The notes under the pieces: generated by a model
Seen by the model: only the letters and a program-made list of their open reading frames with translations
Database searches by the model: none
What the model was told of the DNA's origin: nothing
Shown here: positions 9,467 to 19,700 of the stretch, piece after piece
Layout of the letters: each line of letters opens with the position of its first letter
How positions within the stretch are numbered: position 1 is the stretch's first letter
Made by a program: the position numbers and the translations under genes
Assembly: GCA_025757845.1 (NCBI GenBank)
Contig: CP107211.1
Coordinates: 2,294,001 to 2,358,000, forward strand
Source: Oscillospiraceae bacterium
GTDB lineage: Bacteria > Bacillota > Clostridia > Oscillospirales > Ruminococcaceae
Length of the DNA: 64,000 nt
Direction: 5' to 3'

Positions 9467-10603
9467 CTACCGCAGTACATAGCGCTTGCCCGGCAGGCAG
9501 GTCACCCGGCCGGTGAGCTGGAGCTTCATCAGGGTGCTCAGCAGGCTGGCCGTGGGCAGGCCGCTGCGCACGCACAGCTCCTCCACCCCCAGCGGCTGCG
9601 GCCCGACACAGGCCAGCACCCGCCGCTCGGTGTCGCTCATGGGGTCCAGCTGGCGGATCTCTGCTTCCGGCGCGGCACTCGCCTGCAGGCCCAGCGCCTG
9701 CACCAGGTCGGCCCCGCTGCAGGCCGCGCGGGCGCGGCCCTCGTGCAGCAGGCGATTGGTCCCGGCCGAATCCGGGGAATAGATGCTGCCCGGCACCGCA
9801 AACACCGGCTTGCCGTACCGCTCCGCGTGGGACACGGTGGACATGGTGCCGCTTTTCTCGCGGGCTTCCACCACCAGCAGCGCCGACGACAGCGCCGCGA
9901 TGAGCCGGTTGCGCTGCAGAAAGCCCACCGGCCCCGGCGTGGACTCGCCGGGTGCGTATTCGCTGAGGATGCAGCCGTTCTGTTCAATGGTATGCCGCAG
10001 GGCCACATTGGCGGCGGGGTAGGTGCGGTCGATGGGCACCCCAAGGATGCCGATGGTGGGGCAGCCGTTTTTCACAGCTGCCCGGTGCCCGGCGCTGTCC
10101 AGCCCGTCGGCCAGGCCGCTGACGATGAGCGCCCCGCTGCGGGCCAGCGCCTCGCCGATATCGGCTGCCGCCTGCAGGCCGTAGTCCGTGGGCTTGCGGC
10201 TGCCCACGATGCCCACAGCCCCCGGCTCGTTGAGCCACACCGGGTCGCCGGTGCAGTAGAGCACCAGCGGCATATCCGGAATGCGGGAAAAAGCCAGCGG
10301 GTAATCCGGGTCGTCAAAGGGCAGGATGCACACCCGCAGCGCGGCGCACCGGCGGGCCAGTGCACAGAACTGCTCCGGCACCAGCTGCCCGGCGCGTTTG
10401 GCTGCCGCCGGCCCGGCTGCCTGCCGGAATTCTGCGGTGTCCCGCGCTTCCCACGCTTCCTGTGCCCCGCCGAAGGTGTCCAGCACACGGCCCGCGTGGG
10501 GGCTGGCCGGGCCCAGCACATGGGCCAGCCACAGCCAGCACAGCAGCGGGTCCGGGGCAGGCTCCGGCGGGTAAAAGCTGGTCTGCCCGGCAAGGCCGTT
10601 CAC
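9467..10603 (-). CDS. dprA: DNA processing protein DprA (DNA protecting protein)
   Basis: Loads RecA on incoming single-stranded DNA during natural transformation and is widely kept even in bacteria not known to be competent. It has 378 residues. The Rossmann core shows GIVGSRKPTDYG and SGLADGLDSAGHRAAV, and AVPGSIYSPDSAGTNRLLHEG follows. A winged-helix-like tail fills the last 70 residues. The start is GTG at 10603: it overlaps the stop of the upstream methyltransferase as GTGA and is preceded by GGGAGGAG. Longer upstream starts lie inside the neighbour and are unlikely. Confidence 0.93.
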   Translation of the reverse strand: MNGLAGQTSFYPPEPAPDPLLCWLWLAHVLGPASPHAGRVLDTFGGAQEAWEARDTAEFRQAAGPAAAKRAGQLVPEQFCALARRCAALRVCILPFDDPDYPLAFSRIPDMPLVLYCTGDPVWLNEPGAVGIVGSRKPTDYGLQAAADIGEALARSGALIVSGLADGLDSAGHRAAVKNGCPTIGILGVPIDRTYPAANVALRHTIEQNGCILSEYAPGESTPGPVGFLQRNRLIAALSSALLVVEAREKSGTMSTVSHAERYGKPVFAVPGSIYSPDSAGTNRLLHEGRARAACSGADLVQALGLQASAAPEAEIRQLDPMSDTERRVLACVGPQPLGVEELCVRSGLPTASLLSTLMKLQLTGRVTCLPGKRYVLR

Positions 10604-11382
10604 AGGCTCTCCTCCCGGAAATGCCACAGCAGGATGCTGCCCGCAATGCCGGCGTTGAGGCTTTCCACCCGGTCGGTCATGGGGATGCGCACCGTGCTGG
10701 TGCAGGCGGCAATGGTCTCGTCGGTCAGGCCCTGGCCCTCGCTGCCGATGACCACGCACACGCCGCCGGGGCAGCCGGACTGTGCCGCGCTCAGCGGCTG
10801 GGACTGGTACAGCGCAGCGGCCAGGCAGGTGATGCCCTTTGCCCGCAGCTGTGCCACAGCCTGCGGCATGGCCCCGGCTTCAATGACCGGGATGCGCACG
10901 GCCGCGCCCATGGAGGCCCGCAGGGTCTTGGGGGCCCACACGCTGGCGCAGCCGTCGCTCAGCAGCACACCGTCAAAGCCAAAGGCGGCCGCACTGCGCA
11001 GCAGCGTGCCCACATTGCCGGGGTCCTGCACCCGTTCCAGCGCCAGATAGCGCCCGCCGGTGTGCACCTCGTCCAGCGTGTGCACCGGGGTGCGGAACAC
11101 CCCGAACACCCCCTGATGGGTGCCCACATCGGCCAGCTTGTCCGCCACATGGTCCTCCACCAGATCGTGCTCCCCGGGCAGGTCGGCCAACTCCGGGCAG
11201 CGGGCCATGGCGTCCTCGGTATAGAATAAGGTCTCCAGCTGCGCACCGCGGGCCAGCTCCGGGCACAGCTTGCGCCCCTCGGCCAGAAAGCGGCCCTCGC
11301 TGCGGCGGAAGGCCGCACTGGAGGAAAGGCGGCAGGCGTATTTGATCTTCGCGTTTTCCCGGCTGGTGATTTTTTCGTCCAT
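10600..11382 (-). CDS. TrmH/SpoU-family RNA 2'-O-methyltransferase
   Basis: SPOUT methyltransferase that probably methylates a ribose in rRNA or tRNA using S-adenosylmethionine. It has 260 residues: a substrate-binding amino-terminal domain (about 1-100), then the knot domain with DPGNVGTLLRSAAAFG, VVIGSEGQGLTDE and IPMTDRVESLNAGIAGSILLW, the three family motifs. The start ATG at 11382 (MDEKITSRENAKIKYA) matches the family amino terminus. It lies downstream of rplT, an arrangement common in Firmicutes, and is translationally coupled to dprA. The exact target (RlmB-like or other) cannot be read from sequence. Confidence 0.9.
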   Translation of the reverse strand: MDEKITSRENAKIKYACRLSSSAAFRRSEGRFLAEGRKLCPELARGAQLETLFYTEDAMARCPELADLPGEHDLVEDHVADKLADVGTHQGVFGVFRTPVHTLDEVHTGGRYLALERVQDPGNVGTLLRSAAAFGFDGVLLSDGCASVWAPKTLRASMGAAVRIPVIEAGAMPQAVAQLRAKGITCLAAALYQSQPLSAAQSGCPGGVCVVIGSEGQGLTDETIAACTSTVRIPMTDRVESLNAGIAGSILLWHFREESL

Positions 11383-11552
11383 CTGTGTTCTCAACCTTTC
11401 GCTTCTGATGCGTCCAAAACTCGTCTGCCGCCCTGTTTTTTGTGCGGCGCAGGGGGCAAAATGCAAAAAAGGGCCGCGTCTGCCACAAAAATCGCTTCGC
11501 GGCAGGGCGCAGCCCCGAACATGTTTCTTCCCGCCGCAAAAAGCCCCAGATA

Positions 11553-11585
11553 CAAAACGGACGCCCGCGTATGCGCGCGGGCGTC
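11553..11585 (-). terminator. Terminator of the infC-rpmI-rplT operon
   Basis: On the minus strand GACGCCCGCG and CGCGGGCGTC form a 10-bp stem with a 6-base loop, followed by CGTTTTG. It lies 16 bases after the rplT stop. The remaining roughly 170 bases up to the methyltransferase start show no further gene. Confidence 0.8.
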
Positions 11586-11600
11586 TCGTCAGAAGTTTGA

Positions 11601-11951
11601 TCAGGCGTTCTTCACGGTCTCGACCAGAGCAGCAAAGCTCTTGGGATCGTTGATGGCCATCTCGGACAGCATCTTGCGGTTCAGCTCGATGCCTGCCTTC
11701 TTCAGGCCAGCCATGAAGGAGGAGTAGTTCATGCCCAGAGGACGAACTGCGTTGTTGATGCGGCAGATCCACAGGTTGCGGAACTGACGCTTCTTCATGC
11801 GGCGGCCTGCCAGAGCGTAGTTGCCGCTCTTCATGACCTGCTGCTTGGCCATCTTAAAGTGCTTGCTCTTGCAGCCGTAGAAGCCCTTGGCCAGCTTCAG
11901 CATCTTCTTACGACGTTTGTGGGTCATGGTTGCGCCTTTGATACGTGCCAT
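11601..11951 (-). CDS. rplT: 50S ribosomal protein L20
   Basis: Early-assembly 23S rRNA binding protein. It has 116 residues, close to the usual 117-119. The lysine- and arginine-rich amino terminus ([18 protein letters not shown]) and the NAAVRPLG-like [15 protein letters not shown] stretch are diagnostic. It is last in infC-rpmI-rplT. In Firmicutes L20 represses its own operon by binding the leader mRNA; the leader upstream of infC here has the expected attenuator form. Confidence 0.98.
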   Translation of the reverse strand: MARIKGATMTHKRRKKMLKLAKGFYGCKSKHFKMAKQQVMKSGNYALAGRRMKKRQFRNLWICRINNAVRPLGMNYSSFMAGLKKAGIELNRKMLSEMAINDPKSFAALVETVKNA

Positions 11952-12005
11952 TTTTTATATCTCCTTTAGTATCTCGTAGAATGTCTGTTTGCTTGCGGCT
12001 CGCTC

Positions 12006-12209
12006 TTAGGCGTAGGGCAGCATGCTCTTGATGGTGGCTGCGTTGGTCTTGTCAACGTAGTTGGGCTGACGATAACCACGGGTCAGCTTGGTGGTCTTCT
12101 TGGTCAGGATGTGGCTGCGGAATGCGTGGCCGCGCTTGATCTTGCCATTCTTGGTCAGCTTAAAGCGCTTCTTAGCGCCGGAGTGCGTCTTCAGTTTCAT
12201 CTTAGCCAT
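12006..12209 (-). CDS. rpmI: 50S ribosomal protein L35
   Basis: Small basic large-subunit protein of 67 residues. The sequence [19 protein letters not shown], then [13 protein letters not shown] and KSMLPYA near the end, is the standard L35 pattern. It lies 18 bases after infC and 54 bases before rplT in the conserved operon. Confidence 0.98.
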   Translation of the reverse strand: MAKMKLKTHSGAKKRFKLTKNGKIKRGHAFRSHILTKKTTKLTRGYRQPNYVDKTNAATIKSMLPYA

Positions 12210-12227
12210 TTTAGTTTCCTCCTAAAA

Positions 12228-12761
12228 TTAGTCCTTATTGGGTTTCGGGATCAGCAGAATGGACATCGTACGTCCCTCCAGAACCGGCTGCTTGTCCATG
12301 CTTGCCTGCGGCAGAGCCTCAGCAAAGCGCTTGAGCACGTCGGCACCCAGGGCACTGTGCGCCATCTCACGGCCGCGGAAACGGATCGAAACCTTCACCT
12401 TATGGCCAGCTGCCAGGAACTTGGCAGTCTGGTTCAGTTTGGTGTTGAAGTCGTTGGTGTCAATGTTGAGCGAGAGGCGGGTCTCCTTGACTTCGACCAC
12501 CTTCTGGTTCTTCTTGGCTTCCTTCTCCTTCTTCTGCTGTTCAAAACGGTACTTGCCGTAATCCAGCACCTTGCACACAGGCGGAACGGCCTGCGGTGCG
12601 ATCTTGACCAGATCCAGCCCGGCGTCCTCAGCAGCGCGCATGGCCACCTGAATGGACACAACGCCCTTCTGCTCGCCGTCAACTCCGATCAGGCGAACTT
12701 CACGGTCACGGATCTGACCGTTGATCTCCAGTTCCTTCGACTTTCCAGCGGTAGCGATAAT
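12228..12761 (-). CDS. infC: Translation initiation factor IF-3 (AUU start)
   Basis: Binds the 30S subunit, prevents early 50S joining and checks the start codon. 177 residues from ATT at 12761. The frame has no ATG or GTG near the family amino terminus (KSKELEINGQIRDREVRLIG). A GGAGG Shine-Dalgarno at 12769-12773 sits 7 bases before ATT 12761, with ATC 12758 as an alternative. Rare AUU/AUC starts are the known basis of IF-3 autoregulation, because IF-3 itself discriminates against them. Both domains are present (VCKVLDYGKYRFEQQKKEKE linker and the carboxy-terminal KVSIRFRGREM). Confidence 0.95.
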   Translation of the reverse strand: MIATAGKSKELEINGQIRDREVRLIGVDGEQKGVVSIQVAMRAAEDAGLDLVKIAPQAVPPVCKVLDYGKYRFEQQKKEKEAKKNQKVVEVKETRLSLNIDTNDFNTKLNQTAKFLAAGHKVKVSIRFRGREMAHSALGADVLKRFAEALPQASMDKQPVLEGRTMSILLIPKPNKD

Positions 12762-12953
12762 GAATGCACCTCCAAACAAAATCCATAGTGTTGCAATATT
12801 GGCAATAGAAAACGCGGCCGCCCAGTTTCTGGACAGCCGCGCAAAATTCACACAAAGCCGCGATCTGCTCAAAGAACAGATGCACTTGGGTATAGCCCGG
12901 GGATTCTGACCCCACAAGGCGAGCGCGGCACAGGCCGTAGCTGCTTTCTTTAC
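12762..12953 (-). promoter_or_regulatory. infC operon leader (L20-type autoregulatory leader)
   Basis: About 190 bases of untranslated leader lie between the predicted start of transcription (near 12953) and infC. It contains a very stable terminator hairpin 50-80 bases before the start codon. In Firmicutes the same operon has an L20-binding leader that switches between termination and read-through; position, length and the terminator fit. The sequence was not compared with a covariance model, so the family assignment is inferred from context. Confidence 0.7.
12809..12841 (-). terminator. Attenuator terminator inside the infC leader
   Basis: On the minus strand CGCGGCUGUCCAG and CUGGGCGGCCGCG pair over 13 positions (two G-U pairs) around an AAA loop and are followed by UUUUC. 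This is a textbook intrinsic terminator placed before the first gene, as expected for transcription attenuation. Confidence 0.88.
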
Positions 12954-12959
12954 CCGGTT

Positions 12960-12988
12960 ATTCTACCACAGCCGCAGGGGCCTGTCAA
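12960..12988 (-). promoter_or_regulatory. Promoter of infC-rpmI-rplT
   Basis: On the minus strand TTGACA (12983-12988) and TAGAAT (12960-12965) are separated by 17 bases, a near-consensus sigma-A promoter. Confidence 0.88.
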
Positions 12989-13028
12989 GCACTTTTTATG
13001 CGTTTTACGAGAAAAATATGAATCGTCC

Positions 13029-16000
13029 TCATACCTCGATCAACCTGCCCAGTTCCAGCGAGTAGATGCCTTTATAGGTCACCGGCTTCGGGGCAAAGCG
13101 TTTGCCGACGGCCAGCGCGTACAGGTCCAGCTGGGGTTTGTAGGCCTGCACAAAATCCGCGGCTGTTTTGCGGCGGTCGGTCTTGTAGTCCAGCAGTTCC
13201 AGATGGTCCGGGTACACCAACACAAGGTCTGCGATGCCCTGCACCAGCACCTGCGCTTCCGGGGCCGTGTCCGGGGCCGGGCTTCCCTGGGCGGCAAGCA
13301 CCTCGGCGGCGGGCAGTGCCGTGATGAATGCCAGCTCCCGCAGCACCTGCTGTGCCGCGCAGATCTTTGCAAAGGCCTCGCTCTGCACAAAGCGGCGGAT
13401 GCGCACGGCATCCAGCTTTGCGGCGATCTCCGGTGCGGTGAGCTGTGCAGCCGCCTGCCGGTCACGTTCCGCTCCGATGGCTTCGTCCAGCGTCCCGGCT
13501 GCTTTTGCCTCTGCCAGCGCCGCAAAATCGGCGTGCTCCAGAAATGCATGCAGGGCCGTGCCCATCTCGGCGGCGGTCAGGCCGTCCTTTGAGAGGAAGC
13601 CCGGCCGCTCCAGCGTGGTCTGCTCCGCCTTGTGCACGATGCTGGTCACGCTGACCTTGGCAGGCACCCGGGCAAGGGCTGCCGCCGGGTACTGCCAGAC
13701 AAAGCCCGCCCGCAGCTGTTCCACAAGGGCCGGGTCCGCGGCCGCCGGGGCTTGCGGTTCCAGCTCTGCAGGATGCTGTTCCTGCTCCGGCTGTGTCGTT
13801 TCCGGCAGGGTGATGACCACCGTGCTGCGGGTGTCCGCAAAGGGCAGCTCCAGATCCCCTGCCAATCGCCGCAGCGGCCCGCCGCAGGGGTGCACCAGCA
13901 GCGCCGCCCGCAGCCAGTCGGCAAAGCAGTTTGCCTGCCCGTGCAGGGTGGAGCCCGCCCCCGCCGCCAGAAACGCCGCCGCTTTGGCAAAGGGGTTCGC
14001 GGTCTTGCCGATGCCCAGCGGCACCGTGAGGATGAGCCTGTCCTGTGCGCGGGTCAGGGCCACATACAAAAGGCGCATCTGCTCGCTGCGCAGCTCCTGC
14101 CCATGCACCTCGGCCAGCGCGGTGTAGGCCGCCGTTTTATAGGCGCCCTCGCCCTGTTCCGGCCGCAGCCGCAGGCCTGCCCCGTATTCCCGGTGCAGCA
14201 GCACCGGCTGCCGGGTATCGGCCGCGTTGAACCGCCGCCCGGTATCGGCCACGAACACCACCGGGAACTGCAGGCCCTTGGAGCGGTGGATGGTCATCAC
14301 GGTCACACAGCCGGGCCTCGCCCCGCCGGGGGTGGTGTCCTGTCCGGTGGAACCGGCCAGCGCCGCCGCGTCGATGGCGCGCACCAGTGCCGAGATGCCG
14401 CCCGCACCGGATGCCGCACAGAAAGAGGCGAACCGCCGGGCATCCTCCCGGCGGCGGGCACCGTTCTCGGTCACCCCCAGTGCGGCAAGGTAGCCGGTGG
14501 TGGCAAAAATTTCTTCCAGCAGCTGCTCTGCAGGCACGCTGCGGGCCATCTGCCGCAGAGCCGTGAGCTTGTCGTAAAAATCGTTCACCTTTTGGGTGAA
14601 GGGGTCCTCTGCCCGGCCTTGCCGCGCCAGCAGCAGCGCACCGTACAGGCTCATGCGGGCGGGCTTTCCGGCATTTCCGGCGTTCTGTTCCTTTTGCAGC
14701 GCAGCGCTCTGTGCCCGCAGCCGCACCAGGTCGTCATCCGTAAAGCCGAACACCGGCCCCAGCATGGCCGCAGCCAGATAGATGTCCTGCGCCGGGTTGT
14801 CGATGACCTTCAGCAGCGAGATGAGCGGTCGGATGTGGGGTGCTTCCATCAGGTTTTCCCGGGCGTCGGCATACACCGGGATGCCCCGGGCCGTGAGAGC
14901 TTCCACATAGGCCGGGAAGTCCCCGCGGGCCGAAAGCAGGATGCAGCAGTCCTCGTACTGCACCGGGCGGGTCGTGCTGCTCTCCCGCACCGGCTCCCCG
15001 GCGGCCACCAATTCTTCGATGCGCCGGGCGATCCATGCTGCGTCCGTCTCCGCTTCATCGTCCGGCAGAAACTGTGCTTCCACGCTGCCGGGGTAGTCCC
15101 CCGGTGCGCCGCACACCAGCCGCTGCCCATCGCCGTAAGCCGTATCGCCCAGCTGCGGGGTCATGAGCTGCTCAAAAATGAAGTTGATGCCCTCCACCAC
15201 CTGCGGGGCCGAACGGAAATTCGCATCCAGCGCCAGCAGGGCGTTTTGCCCGGCAGTACCCTCCGGCGGGCGCGGGCGGGCCGCCCCGCCGGGCAGGGCC
15301 GGCCAGCGGTCCAGCTTTTCCCGGAAGATGCTGGGGTCGGCCTGCCGGAAGCGGTAGATGCTCTGCTTCAGGTCGCCTACCAGAAAGAGGTCATCCCCCG
15401 CCGGGGAGGCAAGGCAGCGGTACAGGGCATCCTGCAAAGCATTGGTGTCCTGATATTCGTCCACCATCACGGCAGCATAGTTCTGCCGGATGCTCCCGCA
15501 CAGCGGGGTGGGGGTGCCGTCCGGGCTGCGCAGCAGCCGCAGGGCAAAGTGTTCAAAGTCGCTGAATTCCAGCAGCTTGCGCTCCCGCTTTTTGGCCGAG
15601 AACCGGGCGTCGAAATCCCGCACCGCCGCAAACAGGGCCTGCAGCCGGGGCAGTGCCGCCTGCCGGTCGGCTTCCGCTTCTTCCTCGCTGCAGGAGACAA
15701 GCTCCGTGATCTGAGCAAACAGGTCGGCGGCCTCGTCAGCACGGGTCTTGATGGCCGTCTTGTGGTCGCCCTTCAGCCGTTTTTTCATGCCCTTCAGGCC
15801 GGGCTGCTCTTCCATGCCCAGCACAAAAGGGGCGAGCCGGTCGTACAGGGGCGTCCACTCCCCTGCCTGTGCCAGCCGCTCCACCTCGCCCAGCAGGGCG
15901 GCAGAGCGTTCCAGACGGCCCTGCGCGTCGGCGTATTTTTCGGCCACCGCTGCTTCCGCTTTCCGGATGGCCGCCGGGGTCTTTTTTTCTCCGGCCTCCG

Positions 16001-16730
16001 CCATTTCCTGGGCATAGTCCTCCCGGCAGTCCTGCTGGGCGGCGCACAGCAGCTCGCGGGCCGCCTTTGCATCGCGGGCTGCCTGCGCCAGCAGCAAGTC
16101 ATGCCAGCAGGTGGCGTCAAAGCCGTTTTCCTGCTGCCATGGAGCCAGAAATTCGTCCAGCTTGCGGTCGTAGTCCGGCAGCGCCCGCAGGAAATCATAC
16201 ACCTGCAGGATGGTGTCCCCCGCCGGTTTGTCGGTGCGGCCCTTGCCGTACAGGTCGGCAAAGGCGCAGAAATCCGGGTCCGCGTAGGCGTGCTCCAGCG
16301 TTTCGGCCAGTGCCGCCGTGCGCAGCAGCTCCACGCTGCCGGGGTCTGCCGGGGCAAAATCCGGCGGGATATCCAGCGCCTGAAAATGCTTGTGCAGCAG
16401 GTCCAGACAGAACGCGTCCATGGTGCAGATGGGTGCACGCTGCAGCAGCATGCGCTGGCGGCGCAGGGCGGTGTTTCCCGGCTCCTGCTGGCAGCGGCGC
16501 AGCAGTGCCTGCCCGATGCGGGCCCGCAGCTCCGCCGCCGCCGCATTCGTAAAGGTCACGATGAGCAGTCGGTCGGCGTCCACCGGGTGCTCCGGGTCGG
16601 TGATGAGGCGCACAGCGCGCTCGGTCAGCACCGCCGTCTTGCCACTGCCGGCCGCCGCACTCACCAGCAGCGCCCCGCCCCGGTCGTCGATGGCGGCACG
16701 CTGGGCAGGCGTCCATCTGGGTTCGCTCAT
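13029..16730 (-). CDS. addA: ATP-dependent helicase/nuclease subunit A (AddA)
   Basis: Helicase-nuclease subunit of AddAB, the Firmicutes counterpart of RecBCD, which resects double-strand breaks for RecA loading. It has 1233 residues, typical. Walker A AAAGSGKT is at residues 25-32; the UvrD-type motif VMVDEYQDTN and GDLKQSIYRFRQAD follow; TIHRSKGLQFPVVF is motif V. The carboxy-terminal nuclease domain has the catalytic LLDYKTDRRKT motif. Its start overlaps the addB stop by 4 bases (ATGA), so the two subunits are co-translated. Confidence 0.97.
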   Translation of the reverse strand: MSEPRWTPAQRAAIDDRGGALLVSAAAGSGKTAVLTERAVRLITDPEHPVDADRLLIVTFTNAAAAELRARIGQALLRRCQQEPGNTALRRQRMLLQRAPICTMDAFCLDLLHKHFQALDIPPDFAPADPGSVELLRTAALAETLEHAYADPDFCAFADLYGKGRTDKPAGDTILQVYDFLRALPDYDRKLDEFLAPWQQENGFDATCWHDLLLAQAARDAKAARELLCAAQQDCREDYAQEMAEAGEKKTPAAIRKAEAAVAEKYADAQGRLERSAALLGEVERLAQAGEWTPLYDRLAPFVLGMEEQPGLKGMKKRLKGDHKTAIKTRADEAADLFAQITELVSCSEEEAEADRQAALPRLQALFAAVRDFDARFSAKKRERKLLEFSDFEHFALRLLRSPDGTPTPLCGSIRQNYAAVMVDEYQDTNALQDALYRCLASPAGDDLFLVGDLKQSIYRFRQADPSIFREKLDRWPALPGGAARPRPPEGTAGQNALLALDANFRSAPQVVEGINFIFEQLMTPQLGDTAYGDGQRLVCGAPGDYPGSVEAQFLPDDEAETDAAWIARRIEELVAAGEPVRESSTTRPVQYEDCCILLSARGDFPAYVEALTARGIPVYADARENLMEAPHIRPLISLLKVIDNPAQDIYLAAAMLGPVFGFTDDDLVRLRAQSAALQKEQNAGNAGKPARMSLYGALLLARQGRAEDPFTQKVNDFYDKLTALRQMARSVPAEQLLEEIFATTGYLAALGVTENGARRREDARRFASFCAASGAGGISALVRAIDAAALAGSTGQDTTPGGARPGCVTVMTIHRSKGLQFPVVFVADTGRRFNAADTRQPVLLHREYGAGLRLRPEQGEGAYKTAAYTALAEVHGQELRSEQMRLLYVALTRAQDRLILTVPLGIGKTANPFAKAAAFLAAGAGSTLHGQANCFADWLRAALLVHPCGGPLRRLAGDLELPFADTRSTVVITLPETTQPEQEQHPAELEPQAPAAADPALVEQLRAGFVWQYPAAALARVPAKVSVTSIVHKAEQTTLERPGFLSKDGLTAAEMGTALHAFLEHADFAALAEAKAAGTLDEAIGAERDRQAAAQLTAPEIAAKLDAVRIRRFVQSEAFAKICAAQQVLRELAFITALPAAEVLAAQGSPAPDTAPEAQVLVQGIADLVLVYPDHLELLDYKTDRRKTAADFVQAYKPQLDLYALAVGKRFAPKPVTYKGIYSLELGRLIEV

Positions 16731-19700
16731 GTCGGTTCCTCCTCATCCTCTGCTGCTTCCGGCTCAAAGGGCTTTGCCGGGGCTTCCAGGCCCCGTTCCC
16801 CGATGCCGGTCTCATGGCAGCAGATAAAATCATAATCGCACCAGGCACAGGGGCTGCGGTTGGTGCTGACCACCAGCGGCTCGGCAGCGATCTGCCCGCC
16901 GTACAGCTGCTCGCCCATCTGGGTGACGAGGTCATCCAGATGCAGCCGGATGCGGTTGAGCTTGGCGATGTCAGCACGCTTGTCCTTCTGGTAAGGGCTG
17001 GGCGCGCCGTTGCGGTAACCAAAGGGCAGATACCGGCCCGTCTCATCCGCGTCCATGGCATCGAACACCTTCTGCTCGTCCCGCACCAGACCGTCCAGCT
17101 GATATTCCACGCTGCGGGCGGCCTTTTCGCGGGTGGTGGTCTCCGGGGCGGGATCCGCCAGCAGGTACAGCACGCCTGCAGGTTCTGCACCAGTAAAACG
17201 TCCGCTGGGGTCGCGGGTCAGGCTGAACAGGTACAGCAGCATCTGGCAGTCCAGCCCGCAGTACACTTCTTTCAGGTCCAGTTTCTTGGTGCCGGTCTTG
17301 TAGTCCACCACCCGCACCCAGCGGGTGCCGTCCTCTTCCACCCACTCGTCGGCGCGGTCCACCGTACCGATGAGCTGCACGGTGCGCCCGTCCGACAGGT
17401 GATACAGCTGCCCGGGCACGGCGTCGGCCCCGCTGCCGATCTTCAGCTCACAGGCCACCGGACGGAACCGGGACTGGTTCTGTTCATCCCGCAGGTAGCA
17501 CAATAGGCCGGTCATGCTCTTTTTCAGCCGGGAGAGCAGGTAGGCAAAGCGGGCCGTGTCCTCCGGCAGAAAGCGCTTTGCATACTCGTCCACCAGCAGC
17601 CCGGCCAGCGCGGCCATGGCTTCGTCGTCCAGTTCCAGATAGGGCTGCAGGGCCGCACAGGGGTTGTCCGGCCCCGGGTGGGGGTCCAGTGCCATCTGCA
17701 GCACCCAGTGCATCAGGGTGCCGCTCTGGTCGGCGGAAAGCTCCGCCCGTTTGCGGGGTTTCAGCCCCAGCACATATTGCAGAAAATAGCCGTACCGGCA
17801 GGTATAATATTTTTCCAGCTGGCTGGGCGAGACGCGGAGCCTCCGGCCCAGCAGCGTTTCCAGCGCGGGCAGGTCGTACACCTGCCGGGGCGGGTTCTCT
17901 TCCATGCGGTGCAGCAGGGCAAGGCCCTTCGGCTGCCCGGCACCGGGGGTGTGCAGGGCCTCGGTCAGGCTGGCGCGCTCCACATCGGTGAGCAGCCAGC
18001 CGCCGCCCAGCGTGTCCAGACCGTCCGCCGGGGTGGCGGCAAGGTCGGTCAGCTCCAGTTCCGGGGCAGCCGGGTGCAGTGCATCCACAAGGGGCTCCAC
18101 CGCCGCGCACAGGGTCTGGCCCTGTCCCTTGGGCCAGCTGAGCCACAGCCCCTTTGCCGGGGCGGTGAGCGCTTTATAAAAACACACCTGCTCCCGGATG
18201 ACCCGGTTCTCAAAGCAGTCCGGCAGTTCCACCTGCTGGGCCATCAGTGCGTCACGGTCGGCGTGGGTCAGCAGGCCGCTCTCGGCCGGTGCACAGGGGA
18301 ACTCCCCTTCTGCCAGCCCCAGCACGAACACATAGTCCGGCGCATCCAGACGCATTTTACCGGCGCTGGCCAGCACCACAGCGTCCAGCGTCTGGGGGAT
18401 ATGCCCCAGGTCGGACGAACGCAGCAGCAGGCCGAACAGGTCCTCGTACTCAGCCACGGTCACGCTCTGCTGCCCCAGCAGGCTGGCCATCTCGTCCAGC
18501 AGCTGCATCACCACGTTCCACTCGCGGGCGGCTTCCTCCGCCGCCGGGATGCCCCGTGCCGCGCGGATATCCTCCACCAGCCCGGCCTGCTGTTCCTCGG
18601 CCCCCAGCTCCTTCAGGCAGAAATAAACAGCCCGGCTGATCTGCTCCGCGTTGCCGCCCTTCACCTTTCCGCGCAGGGTGTCCACGGCGTTCACCAGCTT
18701 CCGGCGGGCGTCCTCGGTCCAGGCAAGATTCTGCCGATCCTCGTCGGTCAGCTCGTTTTCACCAAAGCCCTTTGGGTTTTTGGTGAATTCGGCCCGCCAG
18801 GCCGCCGCATTGGGCGACCAGGTGTAGGCATAGTTTTCCAGCGCGCATACCTGCTCTTCCGACAGCGCACACAGCCCGGTCTTGGCCAGCACGGTAAGCT
18901 GCTCGGTCATGTCCGCACCCCGCAGCAGGGCCAGCAAGGCCCGCACCGCCGTGGCCGGGGCGCTGAACTCCGGGGTCGTGGGCTCGTCGCAGTACAGCGG
19001 GATGTCCGCCATGCGGAACTCATACCGCACGGCCGCCCGGTATTTTGCAATGTCGCGGCAGACCACGGCGATCTTGCCGCACCGCACGCCCTGCCGCATC
19101 AGGCGGCGGATGGCGGCCGCTGCGCACCGGGCTTCCTCTTCGCGGCTGGCTGCCGGGAACAGCCGCACTTCCGGTGCCTGCGTCACTTCCGTGCCGTTTC
19201 CTTCCAGCAGTGCTGCCACTGCCGCAAGACCCGGTGCACCCTTGTGGCGCAGGTCCCGCCGCAGCAGCTCCGGGGCTGCCACCTCCGTGCCGCTTTTGCG
19301 GGCCAGCTGCCGCAGCTGGGCGGCCATCTGCTTGGCTCCGGCAAACAGCCCGGTGTCCCCCGGCACCAGCGGGGCGCCGTCATCGCACAGGGCCACCGTC
19401 ACCTGCGGCAGTGCCGTGAGCAGTGCCGCCAGCAGCCGCTTTTTGGGGGCGTTGAAGGTATCGAATTCGTCAATGAACACGGCCCGGTCCTGCAAAAACT
19501 CCGGCAGGCTGCCCCGGGCAAGGGCCGCTTCCAGCCGGTCCGCCGCCAGTTCCAGCCGGTCGGAGGGGTCCATACCGGTGCTGGCCAGCAGCGTTTCATA
19601 GCCCTGCAGGATCAGTGCCAGCTCGGTGAGCTTGCCGCTGCCGGAACCGCATCCCTGGGCCAGCCGGTACAGCTGCTGCCCCGAAAGCCCGGCGCTTTTC

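Noticed and set aside
13632..16835. 1067-codon plus-strand frame opposite addA (and similar long ones opposite addB, topA and pnp)
   Set aside because: Same composition artefact; the minus-strand genes carry all expected motifs.
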